From: Thermalbibacter longus | GTDB taxonomy: Bacteria > Chloroflexota > Chloroflexia > Thermomicrobiales > Thermomicrobiaceae | Reading direction: 5' to 3' | Length of the DNA: 64,000 nucleotides | NCBI RefSeq assembly: GCF_023806485.1 | Contig: NZ_JAMSLR010000002.1 | Coordinates: 310,001 to 374,000, forward strand | Shown: piece after piece, positions 8,901-17,964 of the stretch | Numbering within the stretch: the stretch's first letter is position 1 | Layout of the letters: every line of letters starts with the position of its first letter | Notes under the pieces: generated by a model | Told to the model about the DNA's origin: nothing | What the model saw: the letters and a program-made list of their open reading frames with translations, nothing else | Databases searched by the model: none | Program-made: the position numbers and the translations under genes

Positions 8901-10304
8901 ATGATCTACCCCAATGTGCTCTCGCTGGTCGGTAACACCCCGCTGGTACGGCTCAATGCCGTGACCCGTGGCCTCCACGCGAGCGTGGTGGCCAAGCTGG
9001 AGCTCCTCAATCCCGGCGGCAGCGTCAAGGATCGGATCGGCTTCCGGATGCTGGAGGAGGCCGAGCGGCGCGGCTGGCTCAAGCCGGGCGGTACCATCGT
9101 CGAGCCGACGAGCGGGAACACTGGCGTCGGGCTCGCGATGGCGGCGGCGATCAAGGGATATCGTTGCATCTTCGTCATGCCGGACAAGGTCTCTGCCGAG
9201 AAGATCGCGCTGCTGCGCGCCTACGGTGCCGAGGTGGTCACAACGCCCACGGCTGTGCCCCGCGAGTCGCCGGAGAGCTATTACAGCGTGGCTGACAGGC
9301 TGACCCGCGAGATCCCTGGCGCCTTCCAGCCCAACCAGTACTTCAACCCGATGAACCCGCGCGCGCACTATGAGACGACGGGCCCGGAGATCTGGCAGCA
9401 GACCGAGGGGAAGGTGACTCACCTGGTGGCCGGCGTGGGTACCGGTGGTACGATCACCGGCGTAGCCTGGTACCTGAAGGAGCAGAACCCGGCGATCAAG
9501 GTCATCGGCGCTGACCCCGAGGGATCGATCTACACCCAACCCGAGAACGTCCGTCCCTACAAGGTGGAGGGGATCGGGGAGGACTTCTGGCCGGGCACCT
9601 TCGAGCCCTCGGTGGTCGACGAGTGGATCACCGTCTCCGATCGCGACTCCTTCCTAACCGCGCGCAGAGTCACCCGCGAGGAGGGGATCTTGATCGGCGG
9701 CTCCGGCGGCACGGCCGTCTGGGCGGCGCTCCAGGTGGCACAGCGCGAGGACGATCCAGCGACGCTCATCGTCGTGATCATCCCCGATAGCGGCCGCGGC
9801 TACCTCTCGAAGATCTACAATGACGACTGGATGCGCGAGAACGGCTTCCTGGCCCGGTTCGGCCCGCCAGCGCGCGTGGCGCGCCTGCTAGAGGCTCGTG
9901 AGCCGAGCGAGCTGCCGGCAGTGGTCAGCGTGCGGGCGAACCAGACGGTGGGGGAGGCGATCGACCTGATGCAGCGTTACCGGATCTCGCAGATGCCCGT
10001 GCTACGCGACGACGCCGACCCGGCCGGGCCGATCGCGGTGCACCAGGTGGTGGGCAGTATCGAGGAGCGGACGCTGCTGGATCGGGTCTACCGGCGCCCG
10101 GAGGCGATCCACGAGCGCATCGGCGCAGTGATGGATCTGCCGTTTCCGCTCGTCGATCGCAACGAGGAGGTGGAGCGGATCTTCCCGCTGCTCTCGTCCG
10201 GCTCGCCGGCCGTGCTGGTCGAGGAGCGCGGCACGGTGGTGGGGATCGTCACCCGCTCGGACCTGCTCAGCTTCGTCGCGCACCGGAACGAGATCGCGTC
10301 GTGA
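8901..10304 (+). CDS. Cystathionine beta-synthase (PLP enzyme with C-terminal CBS domain pair)
   Basis: 467 residues from ATG 8901. An earlier in-frame ATG at 8838 overlaps the promoter. The fold-type II PLP core (1-320) has the PLP lysine K43 in NPGGSVKDRIG, the substrate loop PTSGNTGVGLAMA and the phosphate-binding GVGTGGTITG. Residues about 335-460 hold two CBS repeats (VRANQTVGEAIDLMQRY, then ERGTVVGIVTRSDLL), which bind adenosyl ligands in related enzymes. It condenses serine (or an activated serine) with homocysteine to cystathionine. Thirteen bases separate it from a cystathionine gamma-family gene, so the pair probably runs reverse transsulfuration. A cysteine synthase role cannot be excluded. 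Confidence 0.9.
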   Translation: MIYPNVLSLVGNTPLVRLNAVTRGLHASVVAKLELLNPGGSVKDRIGFRMLEEAERRGWLKPGGTIVEPTSGNTGVGLAMAAAIKGYRCIFVMPDKVSAEKIALLRAYGAEVVTTPTAVPRESPESYYSVADRLTREIPGAFQPNQYFNPMNPRAHYETTGPEIWQQTEGKVTHLVAGVGTGGTITGVAWYLKEQNPAIKVIGADPEGSIYTQPENVRPYKVEGIGEDFWPGTFEPSVVDEWITVSDRDSFLTARRVTREEGILIGGSGGTAVWAALQVAQREDDPATLIVVIIPDSGRGYLSKIYNDDWMRENGFLARFGPPARVARLLEAREPSELPAVVSVRANQTVGEAIDLMQRYRISQMPVLRDDADPAGPIAVHQVVGSIEERTLLDRVYRRPEAIHERIGAVMDLPFPLVDRNEEVERIFPLLSSGSPAVLVEERGTVVGIVTRSDLLSFVAHRNEIAS

Positions 10305-10317
10305 GAGGGATAACGCG

Positions 10318-11496
10318 ATGACTCAGGCCGACGGCCCGCACTTCGAGACGCTGGCGATCCACGCCGGCCAGGAGCCGGACCCAGCCACCGGTGCGGTGAT
10401 CGTGCCCATCTACCAGACTTCGACCTTTGCGCAGGACGGGGTCGGCCGGCATAAGGGTTACGAGTACGCCCGCACCGATAACCCGACGCGCACTGCCCTG
10501 CAGACGGCGCTGGCCGCGCTGGAGGGCGCGCGCTGGGGCTTGTGCTACGCCTCAGGCCTGGCCGCCACCCAGAACGTCTGGTACCTGCTCGATCCCGGCC
10601 ACCATGTCATCCTCTCAGACGACGTCTACGGCGGCACCTACCGGCTGATGGCGCGCGTGGTAGCCCGCTACGGGATCGAGTACTCGCTGGTCGATCTCAC
10701 CGACCCTGCCCGCGTGCGCGCCGCGCTTCGGCCTGAGACGCGGATGATCTGGGTCGAGACGCCCACGAACCCGTACCTGAAGATCGTCGATATCGCCGCG
10801 CTGGCTGAAATCGCGCACAGCAACGGCGCGCTGCTGGTGGTCGACAACACGTTCGCCTCGCCGTACCTGCAGCGGCCGCTCGCCCTCGGCGCCGACCTGG
10901 TGCTCCACAGCACGACCAAGTACCTCGGGGGACACAGCGACGTGATCGGCGGCGCGGTGTTGGGGAACGACCCAGAGATCTACCAGAGGCTCAAGTTCCT
11001 GCAGAACGCTTGCGGCGACGTGCCCGGGCCGTTCGACTGCTGGCTGATCCTGCGCGGGATCAAGACGCTGGCGGTGCGGATGCGCCAGCACAGCGCGAAC
11101 GGCATGGCGGTGGCGGAGATGCTCCGCGCGCACCCGGCGGTCGAGCGGGTCTTCTACCCTGGGCTGCCCGACCATCCTGGGCACGAGGTGGCCCGCCGGC
11201 AGATGCCGCGCGGCTTCGGTGGCATGGTGTCTTTCGCCGTGCGTGGTGGCGCTGACGCGGCGAGGGCGGTCGTCGAGGGAACGAAGGTGTTCACCCTAGC
11301 CGAGAGCCTGGGCGGCGTGGAGTCGCTGATCGAGTGCCCAGCAGCGATGACGCATGCCAGCATGGCCGGCTCAGGGAACGAGGTCGCGGAGAACCTGATC
11401 CGGCTCTCGGTCGGGATCGAGCACGTGGATGACCTGCTGGCCGACCTGCGCCAGGCCCTAGCCCGCATCTCGACCGCCGCCCGGGCGAGCGGGTAG
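10318..11496 (+). CDS. Cys/Met metabolism PLP enzyme, cystathionine gamma-synthase/gamma-lyase
   Basis: 392 residues with the fold-type I PLP family hallmarks. These include FETLAIHAGQEPDP at the N-terminus, YARTDNPTRTALQTALAALEG, CYASGLAATQNVWYLL, the aspartate DNTFASPYLQRPL and the PLP lysine K201 in STTKYLGGHSDVIGG. The C-terminal SLGGVESLIECPAAMTHASM is typical of gamma-synthase/lyase. Paired with the beta-synthase upstream, gamma-lyase activity (cystathionine to cysteine, 2-oxobutyrate and ammonia) is favoured. Gamma-synthase is the alternative, since the two activities are not reliably separated by motif. Confidence 0.92.
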   Translation: MTQADGPHFETLAIHAGQEPDPATGAVIVPIYQTSTFAQDGVGRHKGYEYARTDNPTRTALQTALAALEGARWGLCYASGLAATQNVWYLLDPGHHVILSDDVYGGTYRLMARVVARYGIEYSLVDLTDPARVRAALRPETRMIWVETPTNPYLKIVDIAALAEIAHSNGALLVVDNTFASPYLQRPLALGADLVLHSTTKYLGGHSDVIGGAVLGNDPEIYQRLKFLQNACGDVPGPFDCWLILRGIKTLAVRMRQHSANGMAVAEMLRAHPAVERVFYPGLPDHPGHEVARRQMPRGFGGMVSFAVRGGADAARAVVEGTKVFTLAESLGGVESLIECPAAMTHASMAGSGNEVAENLIRLSVGIEHVDDLLADLRQALARISTAARASG

Positions 11497-11610
11497 GCGG
11501 ACGGATCCCTGCTCGCATCGGGCTGCTTGTAGTCGCCTGGTGTGAGGAGACCGCCACAGCTACCCTCTGTACCTGGCGGCAAGTGGAGGCGATCTCTGCA
11601 AGGTGCCTGG

Positions 11611-13650
11611 GTGAAGAGGGCTACGCTGGACAGCAGCGAAGGACAACCAGAGACCGCTGCGGCCTCGACAGCACGAGCCCCGGGGCCAGCAACGCGGAGG
11701 CTGGCCAGGAGCTGGCTCGCTGACCTGCTGGCCGGCGCCGCGTTCGTCTTGCTGGCGCTGGTCGTCACCTGGCCACTGGCGAGCGACCCGGTCCACCGGC
11801 CGGTGAGCTGGGGAGATCCAGTGTTTCAGGCCTGGACGCTGGCTTGGGATGTACACGCCTGGAAGACTGATCCGCTCGGCGTCTTCAACGCGAATATCTT
11901 CTATCCCTACCGCAACACGCTCGCCTACTCCGATCACCTGTTCGGCCAGGCGCTGATGGTGGCGCCGGTGCTCTTGATTACCGAGAACCCGATTCTGGCG
12001 GACAACGTGGCCACCTGGCTAGCGCTGGCTCTCTCCGGCCTGGCCATGTATGCGCTCGTGCTCGATCTCACCGGTAGCCGCGCGGCGGGCTTATTGGCCG
12101 GGCTCGCCTACGCAGCCGCGTCGCCGAGACTTGCCCACCTCGAGCACCTGCACCTGCTCTCGGCCCAGTGGCTCCCGCTCGGCGTGCTCGCTGCCCGGCG
12201 GGCGCTGCGGCAGGGCTCGTTCCGCTGGGCCGCGGTGCTCGGCCTGGTGGTCGTCGCCCAGGGCCTGTCCGGGATCTACTACTTCGCCTTCCTCGGCGTC
12301 CTGCTCGCTGTCGTGCTGGGCCTCGGGCTCCTTTTCGAGCGATCACGTCGCGCGCTGGTGGGGGGCGCGTGGTCAGCCCTCGCTTGCCTGGTCGCGCTGA
12401 TCGTGCTCTTGCCCACGCTGCTGCCGTACTGGCAGGTGCACGAGGAACTGGGTGCCGAGCGCACCCCGGCGGAGGTCGCCCAGTGGAGCGCGCGGCCTGC
12501 GGACTACCTGGCTGTCAGCCCGTCTCACCGCCTGTACGGGGACTTCCTGGGCGGCCGCTTCCACCGGCACCTCGAGCAGGATCTGTTCCCTGGCCTGCTA
12601 GTCGGCGCTCTCGCGCTCGTCGGGGTAACCGAGCGTCGGGGAGGCTGGGCGCGTTGGGCGCTACTTGTGCTGGTGGGCGTCTCGGTTGTCTTCAGCTTCG
12701 GCATCTCGGCCCATGTTCTGGGGCGCGAGTTGCCGTTGCCTTACCGCCTGCTCTACGAGTATGTGCCCGGCTTCAAGGCGATCCGGGTTCCGGCCAGGTT
12801 CGGCCTCCTGGCGCTGGTAGGGCTGGCGGCGCTGGCCGGCCTCGGCGTTGCTCGGCTGGTCGAGCGGCTCCGCGCGAACCGGCCGGTTATCGTGCTGGGT
12901 GGGCTTGTCCTCGCAGCCGCGCTGCTCGCGGAAGGGCTGCACGCCGTCGCCGTCGGCGACCCGCTGCCGGTCACCCACGCCGAGCTGCAGCGACCGGACT
13001 ACGCCTGGATGCAGGCAAACCCTGCCCCGGCGATCGAGCTGCCGATGGGCGAGGGGGTCGTCGCCTCGGCCTGGCCGAACTACTGGTCCACATTCCACTG
13101 GAACCCGCTGGTCAACGGCTACAGCGGCATCACGCCGCCAGCCTACTACGCCTTCCGCGACCGGATGCGGGAGTTTCCGTCGCCGGAAACGATCGCGCTC
13201 TTACAGGGGATCGGGGTGCGTACCGTGGCCTACCATGCCGATCCGAGCCGCCCGCCGGCCGAGGATCCGGTGCTCCAGAGGATCGCTGCGTATCCGCAGC
13301 TTAGGCAGGTCATCGGCGGGCCCAACTACGTCTTCACACTGGAGCCGAACCCATGGCTCTGGGAGCTGGCCGCCGCGGTGCCCGGCGGCGCGCCGGTCGA
13401 CCTGCCCGCGCTCGAGCGCGACCCGGCGACTTTCGGCATGCTGGCCGCGATCCTGCAGCGGACGGGCCACCGTGTCTACGGCCGGGGGCAGCTCGATTAC
13501 TGGCGCTTGCCGGAGGCGCCACCCGCTGTCTGCTACGCCGTGTTGCCGCTCGACGTCGATCCAGCCCAGTTCGGCTACCCGGGCGCGCGAGGGGTCGAGC
13601 AGCGCGGTGGCCTGGTGCTCTACGAGCGGGCCGGCTGCCCAGCGCGCTGA
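11611..13650 (+). CDS. Multi-pass membrane protein, GT-C glycosyltransferase-like
   Basis: 679 residues from GTG 11611, chosen for AAGGTG eight bases upstream. A GTG at 11542 is in frame but has no ribosome site. After a short cytoplasmic head the first membrane helix is ADLLAGAAFVLLALVVTWPLA. A loop with WGDPVFQAWTLAWDVHAW and FYPYRNTLAYSDHLFGQ follows, then about ten further helices to residue 440 and an extracytoplasmic C-terminal domain. The long first loop with acidic residues followed by many helices resembles GT-C enzymes that use polyprenyl-linked sugars. The flippase-like and uppP genes downstream fit a role in polyprenyl-linked glycan metabolism. Donor and acceptor are unknown. Confidence 0.75.
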   Translation: MKRATLDSSEGQPETAAASTARAPGPATRRLARSWLADLLAGAAFVLLALVVTWPLASDPVHRPVSWGDPVFQAWTLAWDVHAWKTDPLGVFNANIFYPYRNTLAYSDHLFGQALMVAPVLLITENPILADNVATWLALALSGLAMYALVLDLTGSRAAGLLAGLAYAAASPRLAHLEHLHLLSAQWLPLGVLAARRALRQGSFRWAAVLGLVVVAQGLSGIYYFAFLGVLLAVVLGLGLLFERSRRALVGGAWSALACLVALIVLLPTLLPYWQVHEELGAERTPAEVAQWSARPADYLAVSPSHRLYGDFLGGRFHRHLEQDLFPGLLVGALALVGVTERRGGWARWALLVLVGVSVVFSFGISAHVLGRELPLPYRLLYEYVPGFKAIRVPARFGLLALVGLAALAGLGVARLVERLRANRPVIVLGGLVLAAALLAEGLHAVAVGDPLPVTHAELQRPDYAWMQANPAPAIELPMGEGVVASAWPNYWSTFHWNPLVNGYSGITPPAYYAFRDRMREFPSPETIALLQGIGVRTVAYHADPSRPPAEDPVLQRIAAYPQLRQVIGGPNYVFTLEPNPWLWELAAAVPGGAPVDLPALERDPATFGMLAAILQRTGHRVYGRGQLDYWRLPEAPPAVCYAVLPLDVDPAQFGYPGARGVEQRGGLVLYERAGCPAR

Positions 13651-13660
13651 GAGAGCTGGT

Positions 13661-13692
13661 CCCCGATAGGCACCGCGACGTGAGCATCGGGG
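13661..13692 (+). terminator. Possible hairpin after the GT-C-like gene
   Basis: CCCCGAT (13661-13667) pairs with ATCGGGG (13686-13692) across an 18-nt loop, eleven bases after the stop. No U-tract follows, so intrinsic termination is uncertain. Confidence 0.3.
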
Positions 13693-13789
13693 TTGGCCCT
13701 CTCCCATTTTCGCAACTGCCTCTGGTGACAGGGCGAGCACATCAGCGTCGTGGCGATCGCCTCCAGTGGTCGCCATCAGTGGCCGAAGC

Positions 13790-13795
13790 TATACT
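13790..13795 (+). promoter_or_regulatory. Candidate -10 box for the flippase-like gene
   Basis: TATACT matches the -10 form used elsewhere in the window. Transcription would begin near 13802, which rules out the in-frame GTG at 13766. The -35 region is poor. Confidence 0.4.
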
Positions 13796-13906
13796 CAGCG
13801 GCGTTGTGCTGGCGCGTGGGGCCAGGACAGTGGTACGGGTGACGGGAATCGATCCATCTTGCTCGCTCCCCACGCGTGTGAGACAAAAGCGCGCGATTGG
13901 GTACGA

Positions 13907-14890
13907 GTGCGGCGCACGATTGTCGGAATCGCAGTCAGCCTGGTCTTCCTCTTCCTCGCCCTGCGCGGGCAGGACTTCGAGGCCGTTTGGAGCGCGCTGA
14001 AGCGCGCGGAGTACTGGTACGTCATCCCGGCGCTGGCGCTCTACTTCAGCGGCGTCTGGGTTCGATCAGTCCGCTGGTCGCTCCTGCTCCAGAGCGCCCG
14101 CCGCGTCCACTGGGCCGACCTGTTCCCGGTCGTGGTCATCGGCTACATGGCGAACAATGTCTTGCCGCTGCGGGCCGGCGAGTTCGTGCGCGCCTACGCG
14201 CTGTCGACGCGCGCGGGCGTGCGGAAGACGGCCGCCTTAACGACGATCGCGGTCGAGCGCCTGTTCGACGGCCTGACGATGCTGGCGTTCATGCTGGTGG
14301 CGTCGCTCTCGGTCGCGCTGACCTCGCCGCTCCGCCACCTGGCCGTCGTGGCTGGGTTGCTCTTCGTACCCCTGCTGGTCGGGCTGGCGATCGTGAGCAA
14401 CCGGCGCGTGCGGGAGCCGCTGCTCGCCCGTACCTTGCCGCGCTTGCCGGCTCATCTGCGCGAGCGCGCCGAGCGCATGGCGCACTCCATCGTCCTCGGC
14501 CTGAGCATTCTCCAGCGACGCCGCGAGCTCTTCGCCGTGGCCGCGACCTCCATCGCTGCCTGGTTGTTCGAGGCGCTCACCTATGCCGTGGTGGCCCAGG
14601 CGTTCGATCTCCAGCTCAGCATGCTCGTCATCCTGCTGACGACGGCAGTGGCCAACCTGGCGACGTTGATCCCGTCCTCCCCCGGCTACATCGGCCCGTT
14701 CGAGGCCGGCGTGCTGCTGGTGCTCGTCGGGGTCGTCGGGATCAGCCGCGAGCTGGCGCTCTCGTACGCGCTGGTACTCCACGCGGTGCTCTACCTGCCG
14801 GTGACCCTCTGGGGCCTGCTCTTCTGGTGGCGCGAGAGCCTGTCCTGGCGGGAGCTACGGCGCAGCTCGGTCGAGGAGGCAGCGAGCTAG
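13907..14890 (+). CDS. Lysylphosphatidylglycerol synthase TM region / UPF0104 flippase-like protein
   Basis: 327 residues from GTG 13907, the first in-frame start after the -10 and just ahead of the first helix (RRTIVGIAVSLVFLFLAL). About eight membrane segments carry family blocks such as FSGVWVRSVRWSLLLQ, GYMANNVLPLRAGEFVRAYAL, TTIAVERLFDGLTMLAFML and LIPSSPGYIGPFEAGVL. The aminoacyl-transfer domain of full MprF is absent, so this is the stand-alone membrane module seen beside glycan and lipid genes and thought to move lipids across the membrane. Its stop codon abuts the uppP start, so the two genes are co-transcribed. Confidence 0.85.
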   Translation: MRRTIVGIAVSLVFLFLALRGQDFEAVWSALKRAEYWYVIPALALYFSGVWVRSVRWSLLLQSARRVHWADLFPVVVIGYMANNVLPLRAGEFVRAYALSTRAGVRKTAALTTIAVERLFDGLTMLAFMLVASLSVALTSPLRHLAVVAGLLFVPLLVGLAIVSNRRVREPLLARTLPRLPAHLRERAERMAHSIVLGLSILQRRRELFAVAATSIAAWLFEALTYAVVAQAFDLQLSMLVILLTTAVANLATLIPSSPGYIGPFEAGVLLVLVGVVGISRELALSYALVLHAVLYLPVTLWGLLFWWRESLSWRELRRSSVEEAAS

Positions 14891-15733
14891 GTGGGCGTGT
14901 TCGAGGCGATCCTGCTCGGCGTCCTGCAGGGACTGACCGAGTTCCTGCCGATCAGCAGCTCGGCGCATCTCCTGATCGTCCCCTGGCTCCTCGGCTGGCC
15001 CGAGCCTGGCCTGGCCTTCAGCGTGGCGCTCCACCTCGGAACCTTGGCCGCCGTTGTGACCTATTTCTGGCGCGATCTGCTGGCGATGGCAGCCGGCCTG
15101 CTGCGTGGCCTGAAGACCCGTCGCTGGACGGCCGATCCGGACGCCCGGCTGGCTCTGATCATCGCGATCGGGTCGATCCCCGCGGCGGTGGCCGGGTTTC
15201 TCGGCTCGGACGCGCTGGATGCCTACTTCCATTCCGGCGGTGGAGGCGACAGGGCGATCATGGTCAGCGCGCTACTGCTGATCGGCCTGGGCCTGCTGCT
15301 GGCGCTGGCCGAATGGCTGGCGCGCCACCGGCGAGACCTGAGCGATGTCACTGCCTGGGACGGCATCGTCGTCGGGCTGGCGCAGGCTCTGGCGCTCCTG
15401 CCGGGCGTCTCGCGCTCGGGGAGCACGATCACCGCTGGCCTCTTCCTGGGCCTGCGCCGGGACGCAGCGGCCCGCTTCTCGTTCCTGCTGGGCGTGCCGG
15501 CTGTCGCGGGCGCCGGTCTGCTCGAGGGGATCGATCTCCTCCGGGCGGGGCTGCCCGCCGAAGAGCGTCTCATCTTCGCGGCAGGCACGATCAGTGCCGC
15601 CGTGGTGGGCTACCTCGCGATCGCGTTTCTCCTGCGCTTCCTCCAGCGGCACAGCGCGCTCGTGTTCGTCTGGTATCGCCTGGTTCTGGGTACAGCGGTG
15701 CTAGCCCTCGCGCTCTGGCGCGCTTCAGGATGA
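14891..15733 (+). CDS. uppP: Undecaprenyl-diphosphatase (UppP/BacA)
   Basis: 280 residues starting with GTG directly after the preceding TAG stop. Motif 1 is QGLTEFLPISSSAHLLIVPW near the N-terminus, with the catalytic Glu/His set. Motif 2 is LPGVSRSGSTITAGLFLGL at about 170-190, with the key Arg/Ser. The rest is about eight membrane helices. It removes a phosphate from undecaprenyl diphosphate so the carrier can be reused for peptidoglycan and other wall glycans; this chemistry faces the periplasm. The last 9 bp overlap the 3' end of the converging MFS gene. Confidence 0.96.
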   Translation: MGVFEAILLGVLQGLTEFLPISSSAHLLIVPWLLGWPEPGLAFSVALHLGTLAAVVTYFWRDLLAMAAGLLRGLKTRRWTADPDARLALIIAIGSIPAAVAGFLGSDALDAYFHSGGGGDRAIMVSALLLIGLGLLLALAEWLARHRRDLSDVTAWDGIVVGLAQALALLPGVSRSGSTITAGLFLGLRRDAAARFSFLLGVPAVAGAGLLEGIDLLRAGLPAEERLIFAAGTISAAVVGYLAIAFLLRFLQRHSALVFVWYRLVLGTAVLALALWRASG

Positions 15734-17368
15734 CGGACGCCCCACGGCGGTCTCTACGGTCTCCGCGGCTCCGGCCTGCCGTTGCAGGCCAGACACGTCC
15801 GGCAGCAGCCAACTCGCCGCGAAACCGACGAGGATGAATCCTGCGGCGACGACCGCGTCACGCCGGGCTGCCCAAGTGAACGCCTCTTCGATCGCCTCTA
15901 CCACCGGCTCGGATCCCGGTTGGCGACGCAGCTCGGGGAGTACCTGTCCGGCGGTTCGCTTGACGAGCTGCGAGATCTCGATCACCTGCGCCTGAGGGAT
16001 CCCCGGTATGCCTTCCAGGCGGTCGCGGGTGCTCGTTGCCAGGCCAGCGGCTAGGAGCGTGCCGAGGATCGCGATGCCGAGGGCCGAGCCGATCTGGCGC
16101 GTCGTGCTCTGGATGCCCGATGCCTGTCCCGAGCGGGTGGCAGGCACCTCGGCCAGGATCACGCTCGTAAGCTGCCTGGTGGCCAGCCCGACACCGACAC
16201 CGTAGACGAGGAGCGCTGGCGCTAACCGGATGCCGCTCGTCTCGGGCGAGAGCAGGGCGGCGAGGCCGAGCAGTCCGACCGCTTCCAGCGCCATGCCGGC
16301 CGTCACGACCCGTCGCGGCCCGAAGCGCTGTGCCAGGCCTGCGGCAGCAGGCCCGGCGATAAAGGCGCCGGCAGCCAGTGCCAACAGGACGATACCGGTC
16401 TCGAACGCGCTGTAGCCCAGGACTGCCTGGAGGAAGAGCGGGAGCACGAACACCATGCCGAACTCGCCGAGGCTCACGATCAGGGCGGTCAGGTTGCCCC
16501 AGCGGAAGCTCCGGTAGCGAAACAAGGCCAGGTCGACGAGCACCGGTCGCCCGCGGTCGCCACGCCAGCGCTGGTGTGCGAAGAACAGGGGAATCAGGAG
16601 CGCAGCGAGCCCGAGCGCAACGGGAACCGGCGACAGCGAGCTGAGCGGCCAGCTCCAGTCACCGATCCGGAACGGCATCGCTGGACGCAGCCAGCCATAG
16701 CGCTCACCCTCGATGAGGCCGAAGACCAGGGCAGCGAAGCCCGTGCTACTCAACGCGATCCCGAGTGGGTCGAGGCCACGCTGGGCCGCAGGGTCACGCG
16801 TCTCCGGGACGAGCAGCGCCGTGCCCGCAAACGCGACCACTCCGATCGGCAGATTGACGTAGAAGGCCCAATGCCACGAATAGGATGTCGTCAGCCACCC
16901 ACCGACGAGGGGGCCGAGGGCAGCCATGCCGCCGATCACCGATCCCCAGATTCCGAACGCGATCCCCCGCTCGCGACCGCGGAACATCGCGTTGACGCTC
17001 GACAGGGTCGAGGGTAGGATGAGCGCCGCCCCGATGCCCTGCAGCGCGCGGGCCGCGATGAGCCACCCTCCGCTCGGCACCGCGCCGCAGAGCAGGCTGG
17101 CGAGCACGAAGAGGACGAGCCCGCCGAGATAGACGCGCTTGCGCCCGATCAGGTCTCCGATCCGGCCGACGGAGATCAACAGCGCCGCGAAGACCAGCGA
17201 GTAGACGGTGTTGATCCACTCGGCGTCGGTGGCCGCGATCTGCAGGTCGGCGATAATGCTCGGCACGGCGACGTTGACGATCGTGGCGTCGACGATGATC
17301 ATCGCGAGCCCGACAGCGAGAAATCCCAGCCCGAACCAGCGGCCTGTGCCCGGATTCGACTCGCTCAT
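15725..17368 (-). CDS. DHA2-family MFS multidrug efflux transporter (14 helices)
   Basis: 547 residues with AGGTAGGT before the ATG. The N-terminus GLGFLAVGLAMIIVDATIVNVAVPSI is the D-x-T-I-V-N-VALP motif of the EmrB/QacA group. Motif A is GRIGDLIGRKRVYLGG, the motif C region is LGPLVGGWLTTSYSWHWAFYVN, and a late G-rich helix reads RQIGSALGIAILGTLLA. It exports drugs or metabolites in exchange for protons. A strong extended -10 lies 42 bp upstream, followed by an AT-rich leader that could hold a repressor site, but no regulator gene is adjacent. Confidence 0.93.
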   Translation of the reverse strand: MSESNPGTGRWFGLGFLAVGLAMIIVDATIVNVAVPSIIADLQIAATDAEWINTVYSLVFAALLISVGRIGDLIGRKRVYLGGLVLFVLASLLCGAVPSGGWLIAARALQGIGAALILPSTLSSVNAMFRGRERGIAFGIWGSVIGGMAALGPLVGGWLTTSYSWHWAFYVNLPIGVVAFAGTALLVPETRDPAAQRGLDPLGIALSSTGFAALVFGLIEGERYGWLRPAMPFRIGDWSWPLSSLSPVPVALGLAALLIPLFFAHQRWRGDRGRPVLVDLALFRYRSFRWGNLTALIVSLGEFGMVFVLPLFLQAVLGYSAFETGIVLLALAAGAFIAGPAAAGLAQRFGPRRVVTAGMALEAVGLLGLAALLSPETSGIRLAPALLVYGVGVGLATRQLTSVILAEVPATRSGQASGIQSTTRQIGSALGIAILGTLLAAGLATSTRDRLEGIPGIPQAQVIEISQLVKRTAGQVLPELRRQPGSEPVVEAIEEAFTWAARRDAVVAAGFILVGFAASWLLPDVSGLQRQAGAAETVETAVGRPSS

Positions 17369-17409
17369 GCTTTACCTACCTAATCTTTTCTAAAACTACA
17401 CCTGCCCTG

Positions 17410-17418
17410 AGTATAGCA
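17410..17418 (-). promoter_or_regulatory. Extended -10 promoter of the DHA2 efflux gene
   Basis: The minus strand reads TGCTATACT, identical to the boxes before ftsK and recR. Transcription would start near 17403, giving a leader of about 35 nt that is AT-rich compared with its surroundings. Confidence 0.6.
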
Positions 17419-17478
17419 CACCGCTCGTCCCGAGGTGTGGCCCCCGTCGTGGTGGCCTGTGCGTCGGTTCCGGTCTGC

Positions 17479-17823
17479 TCAAGCGATGAAGCTGCCCAGT
17501 TCGGCCTCGGTGTCGGGCTGCAGCAAGATCACGCGGCCGTCGGCCTGGATCGCGCCGAGCACGAGCACCTCCGAGGGAAACCCGGCGACGCGACGCACCG
17601 GCAGGTTCACCACGGCAATCACGAGGCGGCCGAGCAACTCCTCTGGCCGGTACCACGGCCGGATCGCTGCCGACGAGCGGCGAGTGCCCAGCGGGCCGAA
17701 GTCGATCGTGAGCTTGTACGACGGCTTGCGTGCCTCGGAGAACTCTTCGACGGCCACGATCCGCCCGACGCGCATGTCGACTTGCTGGAACTCCTCGACC
17801 GTGATCGTGTCTTTCAGCTCCAT
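17479..17823 (-). CDS. csaA: CsaA-like tRNA-binding domain protein
   Basis: 114 residues forming one OB-fold tRNA-binding domain. EEFQQVDMRVGRIVAVEEF and YKLTIDFGPLG start the fold. RRSSAAIRPWYRPEELLGR and VVNLPVRRVAGFPSEVLVLG match the ends of CsaA. CsaA proteins are dimeric, bind tRNA and have been described as secretion-related chaperones. A GAGGAG site precedes ATG 17823. It diverges from the Nudix gene and lies upstream of the efflux gene, which has its own promoter. Confidence 0.9.
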   Translation of the reverse strand: MELKDTITVEEFQQVDMRVGRIVAVEEFSEARKPSYKLTIDFGPLGTRRSSAAIRPWYRPEELLGRLVIAVVNLPVRRVAGFPSEVLVLGAIQADGRVILLQPDTEAELGSFIA

Positions 17824-17919
17824 GCTCTCGGCTCTCCTCGCTGCCGGACATCACCGCTGCCTCGCGTCGCGACCTTTGCTGGGGTACGCTCCTCCGCGTC
17901 CCTCGCCGCGAAGCGACTT

Positions 17920-17928
17920 AGCCTAGCA
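17920..17928 (-). promoter_or_regulatory. Extended -10 promoter of csaA
   Basis: The minus strand reads TGCTAGGCT (TG-n-TAGGCT). It points toward csaA with about 90 nt of leader and no obvious -35. Confidence 0.4.
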
Positions 17929-17952
17929 CACGTGCAGGCAGCCAGCGTGCGG

Positions 17953-17958
17953 TAGACT
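17953..17958 (+). promoter_or_regulatory. -10 box placing the Nudix mRNA start at its ATG
   Basis: TAGACT ends seven bases before the Nudix ATG (17965). The transcript would begin at or next to the start codon. No ribosome site is visible, so leaderless translation is likely. Confidence 0.4.
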
Positions 17959-17964
17959 CTGCGC

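Noticed and set aside
8355-9539. Long minus-strand frame of 394 codons across the antiporter start and the beta-synthase gene
   Set aside because: Composition is Arg/Ala-rich antisense of confident genes, with no family motif.
13897-15837. 646-codon plus-strand frame across the flippase-like gene and uppP
   Set aside because: Arg/Gly-rich shift of the real frames, which show membrane helices and UppP motifs.
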